DNA of 64,000 nt, taken from the NCBI RefSeq assembly GCF_003937825.1, contig NZ_RSFW01000002.1, positions 1 through 64,000 of the forward strand. The letters are read 5' to 3'. Made by a program: the position numbers and the translations under genes. How positions within the stretch are numbered: position 1 is the stretch's first letter; each line of letters starts with the position of its first letter. Shown piece by piece: positions 6,555-16,016 of this stretch. The notes below the pieces were generated by a model. That model was not told the DNA's origin, searched no databases, and was given only the letters and a program-made list of their open reading frames with translations. Origin of the DNA: Mesobacillus subterraneus. Its GTDB lineage: Bacteria > Bacillota > Bacilli > Bacillales > Cytobacillaceae.

Positions 6555-8450
6555 ATGGATATTTTAAAAAAGATTGCGATGTATCGCCAGGATGAAGAGA
6601 AGCTGAAATGGGAAGGGACGTTCAGGGAGTACCTTGAAATTGTGAAGGAACAGCCATGGGTTGCTCAATCAGCACATTCACGTGTATATAATATGATCAA
6701 AGATGCAGGAATTGAAACCGAGAAAGGCAAAAAGCGCTATTCCTTCTTCAATTCGCAGCTTTTTGGTCTCGAGGAAGCATTGGAGAGGCTGGTTGAGGAG
6801 TATTTCCATCCTGCGGCAAAAAGGCTGGATGTCCGGAAGCGGATCCTTCTGCTGATGGGGCCGGTGAGCGGGGGTAAGTCCACTCTCGTCACGATGCTGA
6901 AAAGAGGGCTGGAGGCATACTCCCATACGGACAGGGGGGCCATTTTCGCTATTAAAGGCTGCCCGATGCATGAAGATCCTTTGCATATGATCCCGCACCA
7001 TCTTCGCAAGGATTTCTATGATGAATATGGCATCCGGATTGAAGGGAACCTTTCGCCGCTGAATATGATGCGGCTTGAGCAGGAATATGGAGGCAGGATT
7101 GAAGATGTCATCGTAGAACGGATTTTCTTCTCTGAAGATAAGCGTACCGGTATCGGGACATTTAGTCCATCAGATCCGAAATCGCAGGATATAGCCGATC
7201 TGACAGGAAGCATTGACTTCTCCACCATTGCAGAATACGGGTCAGAGTCCGACCCTCGCGCATACCGTTTTGACGGGGAATTGAATAAAGCGAACCGCGG
7301 GATGATGGAGTTCCAGGAGATGCTTAAGTGCGATGAAAAATTCCTCTGGCATTTGCTGAGTTTGACGCAGGAAGGCAATTTTAAAGCGGGACGTTTCGCG
7401 CTGATCAGCGCTGATGAATTGATTGTTGCGCATACGAACGAAACGGAATACCGTTCTTTCATTTCCAATAAGAAAAATGAAGCCTTGCACTCACGGATTA
7501 TCGTGATGCCTATACCATATAACTTGAAGGTGACGGAAGAAGAAAAGATTTACGAAAAGATGATTCGTGAAAGTGACGTCAATGATGTTCATATTGCTCC
7601 GCATACGCTAAGGGTAGCTGCGATGTTCACGATCCTTACTCGTCTGAAGGATCCGAAAAAGGGCGATATTGACCTGATCAAGAAAATGAGGCTTTATGAT
7701 GGCGAGAGCGTCGAAGGCTATAACTGGGCAGATGTCGAGGAGCTGAAGAAGGAGCATCAGGATGAAGGCATGAGCGGTATCGATCCTCGTTATGTCATCA
7801 ACCGGATCTCTTCTACGATTATCAGGAAGGAAATCAAGGCGATCAATGCCCTGGACGTACTGAGGTCGCTGAAAGAAGGCCTTGACCAGCATCCATCGAT
7901 CACAGCCGAGACAAGGGAACGTTATCTGAACTATATTTCCCTTGCGCGCAAAGAGTATGATGATATTGCAAAGAAAGAAGTACAAAAAGCATTTGTGTAT
8001 TCATACGAAGAGTCGGCTAAAACGCTTATGGACAATTACCTTGATAACGTAGAGGCATATTGCAACAAAGCGAAGCTTCGTGACCCGCTCACTGGTGAGG
8101 AAATCAATCCGGATGAGAAGCTGATGCGTTCCATCGAGGAGCAGATCGGTATTTCTGAGAATGCCAAGAAAGCGTTCCGCGAAGAGATTCTTATCAGGAT
8201 TTCAGCATATGCCCGTAAAGGAAAGAGATTCGATTACAATTCGCATGACCGTTTGCGCGAAGCAATCCAGAAAAAGCTGTTTGCAGACCTGAAGGATGTC
8301 GTGAAGATTACGACATCAACTAAGACGCCTGACGAACTGCAATTGAAGAAAATCAATAATGTTGTTGCTAGGCTGATTGATGAGCATGGTTATAACTCTA
8401 CTTCAGCGAACGAACTTCTGCGTTATGTAGGAAGCTTGTTGAACAGGTAG
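6555..8450 (+). CDS. prkA: serine protein kinase PrkA / AAA+ protein
   Basis: The 631-residue protein matches PrkA in length and sequence. The N-terminal AAA+ domain holds a Walker A motif, GPVSGGKST, near residues 101-109; the C-terminal part resembles kinase or substrate-binding regions. PrkA has been described as a serine kinase and, more recently, as a protease-like factor that promotes sporulation. The ATG at 6555 follows GGGGAGG by five bases. It shares conserved neighbours yhbH and, elsewhere in the window, spoVR, a trio that commonly co-occurs in bacteria. Confidence 0.95.
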   Translation: MDILKKIAMYRQDEEKLKWEGTFREYLEIVKEQPWVAQSAHSRVYNMIKDAGIETEKGKKRYSFFNSQLFGLEEALERLVEEYFHPAAKRLDVRKRILLLMGPVSGGKSTLVTMLKRGLEAYSHTDRGAIFAIKGCPMHEDPLHMIPHHLRKDFYDEYGIRIEGNLSPLNMMRLEQEYGGRIEDVIVERIFFSEDKRTGIGTFSPSDPKSQDIADLTGSIDFSTIAEYGSESDPRAYRFDGELNKANRGMMEFQEMLKCDEKFLWHLLSLTQEGNFKAGRFALISADELIVAHTNETEYRSFISNKKNEALHSRIIVMPIPYNLKVTEEEKIYEKMIRESDVNDVHIAPHTLRVAAMFTILTRLKDPKKGDIDLIKKMRLYDGESVEGYNWADVEELKKEHQDEGMSGIDPRYVINRISSTIIRKEIKAINALDVLRSLKEGLDQHPSITAETRERYLNYISLARKEYDDIAKKEVQKAFVYSYEESAKTLMDNYLDNVEAYCNKAKLRDPLTGEEINPDEKLMRSIEEQIGISENAKKAFREEILIRISAYARKGKRFDYNSHDRLREAIQKKLFADLKDVVKITTSTKTPDELQLKKINNVVARLIDEHGYNSTSANELLRYVGSLLNR

Positions 8451-8456
8451 GATTGA

Positions 8457-8485
8457 AGGACCTGCATGGTTTGCAGGTCCTTTTG
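8457..8485 (+). terminator. terminator of prkA
   Basis: AGGACCTGCA and TGCAGGTCCT form a 10-bp stem with loop TGGTT, followed by TTTGTTT. Confidence 0.88.
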
Positions 8486-8533
8486 TTTATAAAGCGGAAA
8501 TAGAGGGAATAGTACAGGCAAGAGGTGATTAGA

Positions 8534-8713
8534 ATGGGTAAAGATTTTCCGAAAAACTATGTCCCTAAAAATAGTTCAATGGCCCGGAATGAAGAAGAAA
8601 TCGAGAATCTGGGCAAGCAGATGGAAAACCGTCGGACTGGTGAAGTACTGAAAGAAGAGTATGATAAAAAGCCCGATCCGGTTCAATACGATAACGCGAA
8701 TGAAAAGAAGTAA
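8534..8713 (+). CDS. small acidic/basic hydrophilic protein (59 aa), unknown
   Basis: The 59-residue product is highly charged, with no hydrophobic segment and no cysteine. AGAGGTG lies about six bases before the ATG; an in-frame GTG at 8525 is part of that site. It is followed by its own terminator. Its charged, low-complexity make-up recalls small spore or stress proteins of Bacillus, and it sits between prkA and yhbH, but I cannot name a family. Confidence 0.65.
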   Translation: MGKDFPKNYVPKNSSMARNEEEIENLGKQMENRRTGEVLKEEYDKKPDPVQYDNANEKK

Positions 8714-8744
8714 CCTTTGCTGGACAAGCAGGGGTTATTTTTTT
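8712..8744 (+). terminator. terminator of the 59-aa gene
   Basis: AACCTTTGCT pairs with AAGCAGGGGTT (G-T pairs included) around GGAC, followed by ATTTTTTT. Confidence 0.75.
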
Positions 8745-9023
8745 GCGCAAATATTCCTGATGCAGCTGGAAAAAACACACCTTAGGTTTTGCTTTTCCAT
8801 AATGCTGTTATTGGACATTAGTGTTTAAAGCTTTTTATCAGAAAATGGGCTTGGCCAGCCAGGAGAGAAAAGGTTAATTGTCAAAATTATTTGTAAATTA
8901 TTTTCTCTTCCTGCATAAGATAGAGTAATACATTTCCCCTTTAGCTGAAGGCCATCGGGATATTGTATGAAAGTTTACAGTAGAGTGTTACTGCCAATTG
9001 ACAATTAAAAGGAGGGGTTGAAA

Positions 9024-10190
9024 ATGACCGATGAAAGTAGTCACCAGTTTGTGATTTCCCAGGAAGATTGGTCCCTCCACCGCAAAGGACATGATGACCA
9101 GCAGCGCCATCAGGAAAAGGTACAGGAAGCAATCCGGAACAATTTGCCTGACTTGATCACTGAAGAAAACATTATCATGTCCAACGGCAGGGATGTCGTA
9201 AAGATACCGATTAGGTCACTGGATGAGTACAAAATCCGTTATAACTATGATAAGAACAAACATGTCGGCCAGGGGAACGGGGACACGAAGGTTGGCGATG
9301 TTGTCGCCCGGGATGGATCCGGCCAGCAGGGGCCAGGAAAAGGGCAAGGAGCAGGAGACCAGGCCGGTGAAGATTATTATGAAGCAGAAGTATCAATGAT
9401 GGAAATTGAAGAAGCGTTATTCAAGGAGTTAGAGCTCCCGAACCTCAAGAAGAAGGAAGATCAGGAACATCTGGTAGAGAACATCGAATTCAATGATATC
9501 AGGAAAACAGGTCTGATGGGGAATATCGATAAAAAACGGACGATGATGTCAGCCTACAAACGAAATGCGATGACAGGAAAGCCGGCGTTCCATCCTATTT
9601 ACAAAGAGGACTTGAAATTCAAGACTTGGAATGAAGTCGTTAAGCCGGATTCCAAAGCCGTTGTCCTTGCGATGATGGATACGAGCGGATCGATGGGTTT
9701 ATGGGAAAAGTACATGGCAAGAAGCTTTTTCTTCTGGATGACCCGTTTCCTGCGTTCGAAATACGAAACCGTTGAGATTGAATTCATTGCCCATCATACC
9801 GAAGCAAAAGTCGTATCCGAAGAAGATTTTTTCTCAAAAGGAGAAAGCGGAGGCACCATTTGTTCATCCGCCTACCGAAAAGCGTTAGAACTCATTGATG
9901 TCAAATACAATCCAAGCAAGTTCAATATTTATCCATTCCATTTTTCCGATGGTGATAACCTGACCTCCGACAATGCCCGCTGTGTGAAGCTAGTTGAAGA
10001 ACTGATGAAGGTCTCCAATATGTTTGGCTATGGAGAAGTCAATCAGTACAACCGCCACTCGACCCTAATGTCCGCGTATAAAAACATTAAAGACGACAAC
10101 TTCCGTTACTATATCCTCAAGCAAAAAGCTGACGTATTCCATTCGATGAAAAGCTTCTTCAAAAAAGAAGAAAATAAGCTGTATGCTTAA
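9024..10190 (+). CDS. yhbH: YeaH/YhbH family sporulation protein
   Basis: The 388-residue protein belongs to the UPF0229 family. A glycine-rich linker lies near residues 85-115, and a von Willebrand A-like metal site is visible as DTSGSMG around residue 222. The family is genetically tied to PrkA and SpoVR across bacteria, and in B. subtilis it supports sporulation; the molecular role is not settled. AAAGGAGGGG precedes the ATG at 9024 by six bases. A 280-base spacer separates it from the previous gene, with no clear sigma-E promoter that I could fit. Confidence 0.93.
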   Translation: MTDESSHQFVISQEDWSLHRKGHDDQQRHQEKVQEAIRNNLPDLITEENIIMSNGRDVVKIPIRSLDEYKIRYNYDKNKHVGQGNGDTKVGDVVARDGSGQQGPGKGQGAGDQAGEDYYEAEVSMMEIEEALFKELELPNLKKKEDQEHLVENIEFNDIRKTGLMGNIDKKRTMMSAYKRNAMTGKPAFHPIYKEDLKFKTWNEVVKPDSKAVVLAMMDTSGSMGLWEKYMARSFFFWMTRFLRSKYETVEIEFIAHHTEAKVVSEEDFFSKGESGGTICSSAYRKALELIDVKYNPSKFNIYPFHFSDGDNLTSDNARCVKLVEELMKVSNMFGYGEVNQYNRHSTLMSAYKNIKDDNFRYYILKQKADVFHSMKSFFKKEENKLYA

Positions 10191-10193
10191 ACC

Positions 10194-10228
10194 AAAAATC
10201 GGCAGGTCAAGGACCCTGCCGATTTTTC
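10194..10228 (+). terminator. terminator of yhbH
   Basis: AAAATCGGCAGG and CCTGCCGATTTT form a 12-bp stem around TCAAGGAC, followed by T residues. Confidence 0.92.
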
Positions 10229-10366
10229 TCATTAGATGGAAGTATGCCTGCCATTTCCGCCATTTTTAGTACTGATGCCAGCAAGCATGTATTTCAAGTC
10301 AACAATAGCTGGAAGTGAAAATCCCCTGAGATTTTCCACACTTTTGATCTATACGTATCTTTGATA

Positions 10367-11563
10367 TCAACGTTCCAGTTTTACGATATCAGCATCTTTG
10401 TTCGGCCTCTCTAAAATTAAATCCCTTAAAATTATCGATCCAAGCATACTGTATACAATTCCATTTCCACCATAACCTAACAGGTAATATATTCTCTCCC
10501 TGGCTGGGTGTCTTCCAATAAGGGGGAGTTGATCATATGAGCTGCCGAACACTGCTCCCCAGGAAAAAGCGGTTTTGATTTCAAGCATAGGGAACAATTC
10601 GCTTACATTTTTCCTCAGAAGTTCGGCTCGATTCCTGATCCACTCTTTGCTTTTGGACGTTCTATGCAGCTTTTCATCCAAACCTCCTGCAATGATTCGG
10701 CCATCCGCTGTCGTCCTTAAATATAAATAAGGCCTCTTTGTTTCCCAGATTAGCATGCGATCTTTCCAGGGAGATAGATCTTTGATTGGTTCGGATGCCA
10801 TAACAAATGTACAGTCCAAATTACTGCTTGCTCGCGATAGATGCGGAGGTGTTTCATAGCCTGTTGCAAAAATGACATTTTCTGATTTTAATGTGCCCAT
10901 GGATGTAAGGAGTTCAATGCCCGAGGAGCAATTGGTTATGTTATGTACAGTTACATGATTAAATAGTTCCACATCTAACCTTTTTAAATGATGAAGGATT
11001 CCGATTGAGAACTGAAACGGATTCATTTCGGCATCTTGATGGGTGACAATGGCGGCATGTTTTGAAAAAGGAAAGTGGTTCTCTATTTGGCCTCTGTTCC
11101 AAAATTCAGCGTCTAAGCTAAATTGCCTTAGCGTCTCATATTCCTTTCTCAAAAGGACAGCATCTTCCTCATTGCTGGCATAGTATAGTGTTTTTCGTCT
11201 CTTGAACTCACTTGAAATGGGCAGGGAAGCTGTTGCTTCCTCGAGTTTGTCGATTGCCTCCTGGCACATTCGGTAAAATCTTACTGCTTTTGTTTCGCCA
11301 ATTTGGGCAATCAAGTCCTTGAGCATGATATCATTCAAAGAATGCAATAACCCAGTATTGGCCATGGTGCTGCCCGTTGCCATTCTTCTTTTATCAATAA
11401 TTGCCAGCTTCATTCCCTCTTGTGCCAGCATATAGGCGCATAAAGTTCCGGAAAGGCCGCCTCCAACAATGATAGCATCGTAGTGCTTGTTCGTCGTATT
11501 CCTATTAAATTCAAGCTCAGTCAGATTATCCGTCCACAGCAGTCTGCCATTATGTAAATCCAC
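10367..11563 (-). CDS. FAD-dependent amino-acid-oxidase-like oxidoreductase
   Basis: The 398-residue protein starts with a dinucleotide-binding fold: AIIVGGGLSGTLCAYMLAQEG followed by the acidic end IIDKR. The C-terminal GGNGIVYSMLGS block is the second FAD-contact region of the DadA/DAO family. Substrate unknown; related Bacillus proteins are annotated glycine/D-amino-acid oxidases. The start GTG at 11563 has GGGGGAG five bases before it; an upstream ATG at 11620 would run through the preceding terminator. It lies downstream of the C39-like gene on the same strand but beyond a terminator, so is probably transcribed partly by read-through. Confidence 0.75.
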   Translation of the reverse strand: MDLHNGRLLWTDNLTELEFNRNTTNKHYDAIIVGGGLSGTLCAYMLAQEGMKLAIIDKRRMATGSTMANTGLLHSLNDIMLKDLIAQIGETKAVRFYRMCQEAIDKLEEATASLPISSEFKRRKTLYYASNEEDAVLLRKEYETLRQFSLDAEFWNRGQIENHFPFSKHAAIVTHQDAEMNPFQFSIGILHHLKRLDVELFNHVTVHNITNCSSGIELLTSMGTLKSENVIFATGYETPPHLSRASSNLDCTFVMASEPIKDLSPWKDRMLIWETKRPYLYLRTTADGRIIAGGLDEKLHRTSKSKEWIRNRAELLRKNVSELFPMLEIKTAFSWGAVFGSSYDQLPLIGRHPARERIYYLLGYGGNGIVYSMLGSIILRDLILERPNKDADIVKLER

Positions 11564-11613
11564 GAATACTCCCCCAATCACGCTTAAATTAGTTTTACCC
11601 ATGCTAAAAAAAC

Positions 11614-11651
11614 AATACAAAAAGGAGTACCAATCCTAACGGTACTCCTTT
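11614..11651 (-). terminator. terminator of the C39-like peptidase gene
   Basis: On the minus strand AAAGGAGTACC pairs with GGTACTCCTTT around a 9-base loop and a short T-run follows. Confidence 0.85.
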
Positions 11652-11666
11652 ACTACTTGAAAGCTA

Positions 11667-12461
11667 TCATTTTGCTATTCCAATTGCCTGGCTTCCCATT
11701 TGAACCCAAGCTTGTTCAAAGGGTTTCCTTGGTAAGGCTTTATAGCCTTCATGCGCAAGTGGATCGTTAATGTAGACAGATTGTTCGTCATAGCCGACAA
11801 TAACGACACTGTGCTCCCTATAGGTGATCTTTACATTACCAGTATTGGTTTCCCAGACAGTGAACTCGGATTCGGGAAGCGGCGCATAAGTTGAGTTGGT
11901 TATGACCCATACAGGGGAACCGCTGTTGATCAAATCGTAAACTGCATCGATGGATTGCCCGGTAATATCCATGATTTTTCCTGGGTGATAGCTCTCGGCA
12001 AGCTTTGCCACAGGGCCGTGGTACACCCCATATCCCGATTTGCTGAAGGAATAAATATCGCCAACAAAGCCATCATATGGATTGCCGCGAACGTAATTCG
12101 CGTCCCGGAACGGAATCTTATGTATTTCTTTCGCCAATGTCATTTTATCAGCGTCAATGCCCTCATACTGAAGCAACATTGCTAAACTTGTGACTTCACA
12201 ACCCCGCTGCAATTCCGGCAGCTGGCTGATGTGCGGAACGCCCTCAATCATGGTTTGATCCTCAGTACTGATAAACTCCTTGATGAGTTCTTCATCTTCA
12301 ACCGTTTTCGTGATCGATTCAGCTATTGTGCGTGTGATTTTTGGAGCGTCGGAAACCTGTGTCTCAGCCGTAGGATTTTCAATCGAGCGAAATTTTTCCG
12401 CCCCTAAAAATGTCACCATGAAAATGGCTCCAATAGATAAAGTTTTGATTAATATGTTCAT
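11667..12461 (-). CDS. C39-like (YvpB-type) cysteine peptidase, exported
   Basis: The 264-residue protein has an N-terminal hydrophobic segment (residues 4-22) that fits a signal peptide or anchor. The C-terminal domain carries the papain-like pair: Cys in QRGCEVTSLAMLL and His in REHSVVIVGYD, with the later Asp of YINDPLA. This is the peptidase C39-like layout of B. subtilis YvpB. Likely acts on the cell surface; substrate unknown. AGGAGAAGG precedes the ATG. It ends in its own terminator, and the 52-bp repeat array lies just upstream of its promoter region. Confidence 0.82.
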   Translation of the reverse strand: MNILIKTLSIGAIFMVTFLGAEKFRSIENPTAETQVSDAPKITRTIAESITKTVEDEELIKEFISTEDQTMIEGVPHISQLPELQRGCEVTSLAMLLQYEGIDADKMTLAKEIHKIPFRDANYVRGNPYDGFVGDIYSFSKSGYGVYHGPVAKLAESYHPGKIMDITGQSIDAVYDLINSGSPVWVITNSTYAPLPESEFTVWETNTGNVKITYREHSVVIVGYDEQSVYINDPLAHEGYKALPRKPFEQAWVQMGSQAIGIAK

Positions 12462-12626
12462 AGCCTTCTCCTAAATCCTTTTGCAGCCAAAGTACTTAGC
12501 TGGTATCTCTATTACAATACTAAACAAGATTCGACAGTCATTCAATAGACTAATAGAAATATAATTGGAATCTGTTGGGAAATGTAAGGCGAGTTTTGGG
12601 GAGAATGTTGATGAATAGGCAGGGAA

Positions 12627-12920
12627 ATCTCCGAAGGCATTACCAGTTCGGACAAGATCCCGTGGGTGAAGCGAAAAAATGTCCGAAGTAACCCCATGTT
12701 CGGACAAAAATATCTCCAAGACCGCATAAAATGTCCGAAGTCAGTGCAACTTCGGACAAAATGACAAGCAAGATCGCTGAAAATGTCCAAAGTCAGTGCA
12801 ACTTCGGACAAAATCCCGAAGGAGAAGCTGGAAAATGTCCGAAGTCAGTTCAACTTCGGACAAAATGACAAGCAAGAGCGCATGAAATGTCCGAAGTAGC
12901 CCCAGCTCAGTACAAAAGTT
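12627..12920. repeat. 52-bp tandem array with hairpin cores (array 1)
   Basis: Six units start at 12627, 12679, 12731, 12783, 12835 and 12887, exactly 52 bases apart. The core is the inverted repeat TGTCCGAAGT - 7 bases - ACTTCGGACA. The rest of each unit (for example AAAATGACAAGCAAGAGCG) varies more. First and last units are degenerate. The same repeat is found at 61511-61895. The array fills most of the 625-base gap between two divergent genes; apart from it I see only AT-rich promoter-like sequence at 12920-13080. Confidence 0.95.
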
Positions 12921-13087
12921 TAATTGGTGGCAAATTAAAGGATTACGATCTTAATTAAACACATTCTTAATGGTTAAATAGGCAATACTACTTCTGTTAT
13001 GTGTACATCTTTTTAAAATTTCGCTGAAGTATGTTAGGGTATTAAAGGGTTATGTAACGGGCCATATAGAAAGAAAGGAGTTTTTTG

Positions 13088-14608
13088 ATGAAAAAGGATT
13101 CATCAGTTTTTTACATATCATCGGGGATTTTGCTGCTGCTTGTCCTCTTTGGAGTAATTTTTCCGGAAACGCTTGAATCGTTGACGGCTAACGTTCAGGC
13201 TTTTATTACAGATTCGTTTGGCTGGTATTATTTAATTCTTGTATCTCTGATGGTGATTGTTTGTCTGTACTTCTTGATCAGTCCGCTTGGAAAAATCAGA
13301 TTAGGTAAACAGGATGACCGTCCGGAGTTTTCGACTCCAACATGGTACGCGATGCTGTTCAGTGCTGGAATGGGTATTGGACTTGTTTTTTGGGGGACCG
13401 CTGAGCCGGTCAGCCATTATATGATTTCGACACCGACTGGAGTGGAGCCAGGCACGAACCAGGCACTTCGTGATTCCTTGAGGTTTACCTTTTTCCACTG
13501 GGGTGTACATGCTTGGGCCATTTATGGGATTGTCGCACTTGTTTTGGCTTATTACAACTTCAGGCATGGAAAGCCTGGGTTAATCAGTGCGACACTCGAA
13601 CCAGTTTTGGGCAAGCGTGCAAATGGGACTGCCGGAAAAGTAGTGGATATCATCTCAGTTGTCGCAACAGTAATCGGGGTAGCGACAACTCTCGGGTTTG
13701 GAGCAGTACAAATCAATGGTGGGTTATCCTATCTCTTTGGGATTCCTGCTGGATTCGTCGCTCAATTGCTGATTATCCTGGTTGTGACGGTTTTGTTCAT
13801 GATTTCAGCGTGGACGGGACTGGGCAAAGGAATCAAGATATTAAGTAATGTAAACATGCTGCTGGCAGGAATCTTGCTTTTATTCATGCTGATTCTGGGG
13901 CCAACACAATTGATCCTGAACCTGTTTACCAATACGATTGGTACGTACCTGCAAAACCTTCCGGCAATGAGCTTCAGGATTTCGCCCTTAAATGAAGATA
14001 TCCGATCATGGATCAATGGCTGGACAATCTTCTATTGGGCATGGTGGATAGCCTGGGCACCTTTTGTCGGTATTTTCATTGCTCGTGTTTCCAAGGGAAG
14101 GACCATCCGGGAATTTGTTTTTGGTGTTTTGCTGATTCCATCCTTGATAGGCTTTTTATGGTTCTCGGCATTCGGAGGTTCAGCTATGATGCTGGAACAT
14201 GAGGGGGTTGCAAACATCTCGGAACTCGCTACAGAAGAATCTTTATTTGGCGTTTTTGCAAACTATCCTTTAGGATTAATGTTATCGATTATTGCCATGA
14301 CACTGGTTGGAACATTCTTTATCACGTCAGCTGATTCAGGCACATTTGTACTTGGCATGATGACCACCAATGGATCGCTGACGCCTGGCAACAGGATAAA
14401 ATTCATCTGGGGATTCATGCTGGCCGCGATATCCTTGGTACTGCTATATTCTGGCGGGCTGCAGGCCTTGCAAAACACAATGATTGTAGCGGCTCTGCCT
14501 TTTTCGGTCATCATGGCCATGATGGCTGTCAGCCTGATCAAATCATTAAACCAGGAGGCCAAAGAGCTGGGAATTGGCAAGATTCCCAAGCGTCAGCCTA
14601 AAGAATAA
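13088..14608 (+). CDS. opuD: BCCT-family glycine betaine transporter
   Basis: The 506-residue membrane protein belongs to the betaine/carnitine/choline transporter family, with about twelve hydrophobic segments. Family marks are AGMGIGLVFWGTAEP near residue 90 and the tryptophan-rich signature WTIFYWAWWIAWAPFVG near residue 310. The B. subtilis member OpuD takes up glycine betaine as an osmoprotectant with sodium. AAAGGAG stands seven bases before the ATG. GGGTAT at 13037-13042 resembles a sigma-B -10 box, but no matching -35 was found. Confidence 0.88.
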   Translation: MKKDSSVFYISSGILLLLVLFGVIFPETLESLTANVQAFITDSFGWYYLILVSLMVIVCLYFLISPLGKIRLGKQDDRPEFSTPTWYAMLFSAGMGIGLVFWGTAEPVSHYMISTPTGVEPGTNQALRDSLRFTFFHWGVHAWAIYGIVALVLAYYNFRHGKPGLISATLEPVLGKRANGTAGKVVDIISVVATVIGVATTLGFGAVQINGGLSYLFGIPAGFVAQLLIILVVTVLFMISAWTGLGKGIKILSNVNMLLAGILLLFMLILGPTQLILNLFTNTIGTYLQNLPAMSFRISPLNEDIRSWINGWTIFYWAWWIAWAPFVGIFIARVSKGRTIREFVFGVLLIPSLIGFLWFSAFGGSAMMLEHEGVANISELATEESLFGVFANYPLGLMLSIIAMTLVGTFFITSADSGTFVLGMMTTNGSLTPGNRIKFIWGFMLAAISLVLLYSGGLQALQNTMIVAALPFSVIMAMMAVSLIKSLNQEAKELGIGKIPKRQPKE

Positions 14609-14616
14609 AGACTAAC

Positions 14617-14648
14617 GGACACCTTCTTTATAGGAAGGTGTCTTTTTC
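14617..14648 (+). terminator. terminator of opuD
   Basis: GACACCTTC and GAAGGTGTC form a stem around a short loop, followed by TTTTT. Confidence 0.9.
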
Positions 14649-14725
14649 TTTGATTAAATTGTTCTGAAGATACTAAACATATGTAAAGAATTGGTTAAAT
14701 TTGAACATTTTGTACTTTTTTAAAA

Positions 14726-14739
14726 TGTAAATGTTTTCA
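14726..14739 (+). promoter_or_regulatory. cre-like site upstream of deoR
   Basis: TGTAAATGTTTTCA differs at one position from the catabolite-response consensus TGWAANCGNTNWCA. It lies 55 bases before the deoR start. Probable but weaker than the site before nupC. Confidence 0.45.
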
Positions 14740-14793
14740 ACCGGATTATTTGCTAAAATAATGTTGTTGAATATGTCATTTCCAAAGGTGATC

Positions 14794-15739
14794 ATGATTA
14801 TGGAAAAAGAAAAATTATTAAAGATTATTGAGGCAGCAAAGCTTTATTACCTTTTAGATTATAACCAGAATGATATTGCTAAGGAGCTTGGTGTTTCAAG
14901 GCCGACGGTATCAAGGTTCCTGCAGATCGCTAAGCAGGAGGGAATAGTCGATATCAAAATTATGGATCCGACAGAGGATGTAGAGAATTTGTCTTTGGAG
15001 CTTGAACAAAAATTCGGGCTGAAAAAAGCAATTGTCACCCATATTCCTCAGTATGAGGACAGTGTCATCAAGACCTACCTTGGTGAAAAAGGCAGCAGCC
15101 TTCCTGAATGAGGTGGTGGACCATGACGATATCATCGGGGTTACCTGGGGAACGACGCTGTACCATGTAGCGCTTGAGTTAAAGCAGAAAGCCTGCAAAA
15201 ATGTAAAGGTTGTACAGCTTAAGGGCGGAGTAAGTCATTCGGAAACGAACACCTATGCGAACGAGATTCTTTACTTGTTCGGCAAGGCTTTCAACAGTGC
15301 TCCCCACCATCTGCCTCTTCCAGCCATCGTTGACCATGTTGTCGTAAAGCAAGCGATGGAAGCGGACAGGCATATTAAAAAAATCCTCGAGATGGGGAAG
15401 CAGTCGAACATTGCTGTCTATACAATCGGCCCTATTAAATCCGAGTCTCTGTTATTCCAGTTGGGCTATTTTACGGAAGAAGATCTTCAGGTGATCTATT
15501 CAAAAGCAGTTGGCGATATTTGTTCACGTTTCTTCGATAAAGACGGGAAGGTCTGCAATGAGAACCTTAATGCGCGGACGCTTGGCATCGAACTGGAAGA
15601 GTTGAAAAAGAAGAAATACTCCATTCTCGTTGCCGGGGGAGCTCATAAAATTGATGGTATTTATGGAGCGTTAAAAGGGAAATATACAAATGTGCTCGTA
15701 ACAGACCAATTCACAGCAAAATTCTTATTGGATAAATAA
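14794..15739 (+). pseudogene. deoR: deoxyribonucleoside regulator DeoR, frameshifted
   Basis: The first 100 residues hold the helix-turn-helix (NDIAKELGVSRPTVSRFL) of the SorC/DeoR sugar-binding family. The frame then stops at 15109-15111, while the effector domain (GVTWGTTLYHVA ... GDICSRFFD ... ILVAGGAHK) runs on in the next frame to 15739. One extra base near GGTGAAAAAGGC (15083-15092) explains it: without it the reading would be YLGEKAAAFL and the protein would have 314 residues, close to B. subtilis DeoR (313). Known DeoR represses deoxyribonucleoside catabolism. Whether the lesion is real or a sequencing error cannot be told here. Confidence 0.85.
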
Positions 15740-15794
15740 ATAAAACCAAGTTTAAGTTTGTTGTTTAAGAGAATTAAGCCATATGTACAAACAT

Positions 15795-15829
15795 ATACCC
15801 TGCAGGTTCACGGCCTTGAGGGTATTTTT
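15795..15829 (+). terminator. terminator after deoR
   Basis: ATACCCT and AGGGTAT pair around an inner GC-rich part, followed by TTTTT. Confidence 0.7.
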
Positions 15830-15894
15830 GTCTGAAAGGTGAAAAGGGAGATATTTCATTTTACATTTGTTCAAAAACGTATTTACAAAAGTTC

Positions 15895-15922
15895 TTCACT
15901 TCTGATATATTTGCTATATAAA
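15895..15922 (+). promoter_or_regulatory. possible promoter and operator region of nupC
   Basis: TTCACT (15895-15900), 16 bases, TATAAA (15917-15922) is a plausible SigA promoter. It is flanked by a perfect 10-base inverted repeat, TACATTTGTT (15862-15871) and AACAAATGTA (15933-15942), which could be a pair of operator half-sites, perhaps for DeoR. Confidence 0.45.
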
Positions 15923-15973
15923 GTTCAAGTTAAACAAATGTAAACGTTTTAATGAAATTTTTTTCATGCTATT

Positions 15974-15987
15974 TGTAAACGTTAACA
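15974..15987 (+). promoter_or_regulatory. catabolite-response element (cre) of nupC
   Basis: TGTAAACGTTAACA matches every position of the CcpA consensus TGWAANCGNTNWCA. It lies between the promoter and the ribosome site, where CcpA would block transcription when glucose is present. A weaker copy lies at 15939-15952. Confidence 0.8.
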
Positions 15988-16016
15988 ACAAATACTCAAC
16001 AAGAGGTGGGACAACA

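Noticed and set aside
12471-12811. Minus-strand reading frames of 82-89 codons in the repeat array
   Set aside because: They exist only because the 52-bp repeats lack stops; no ribosome sites and no protein-like composition.
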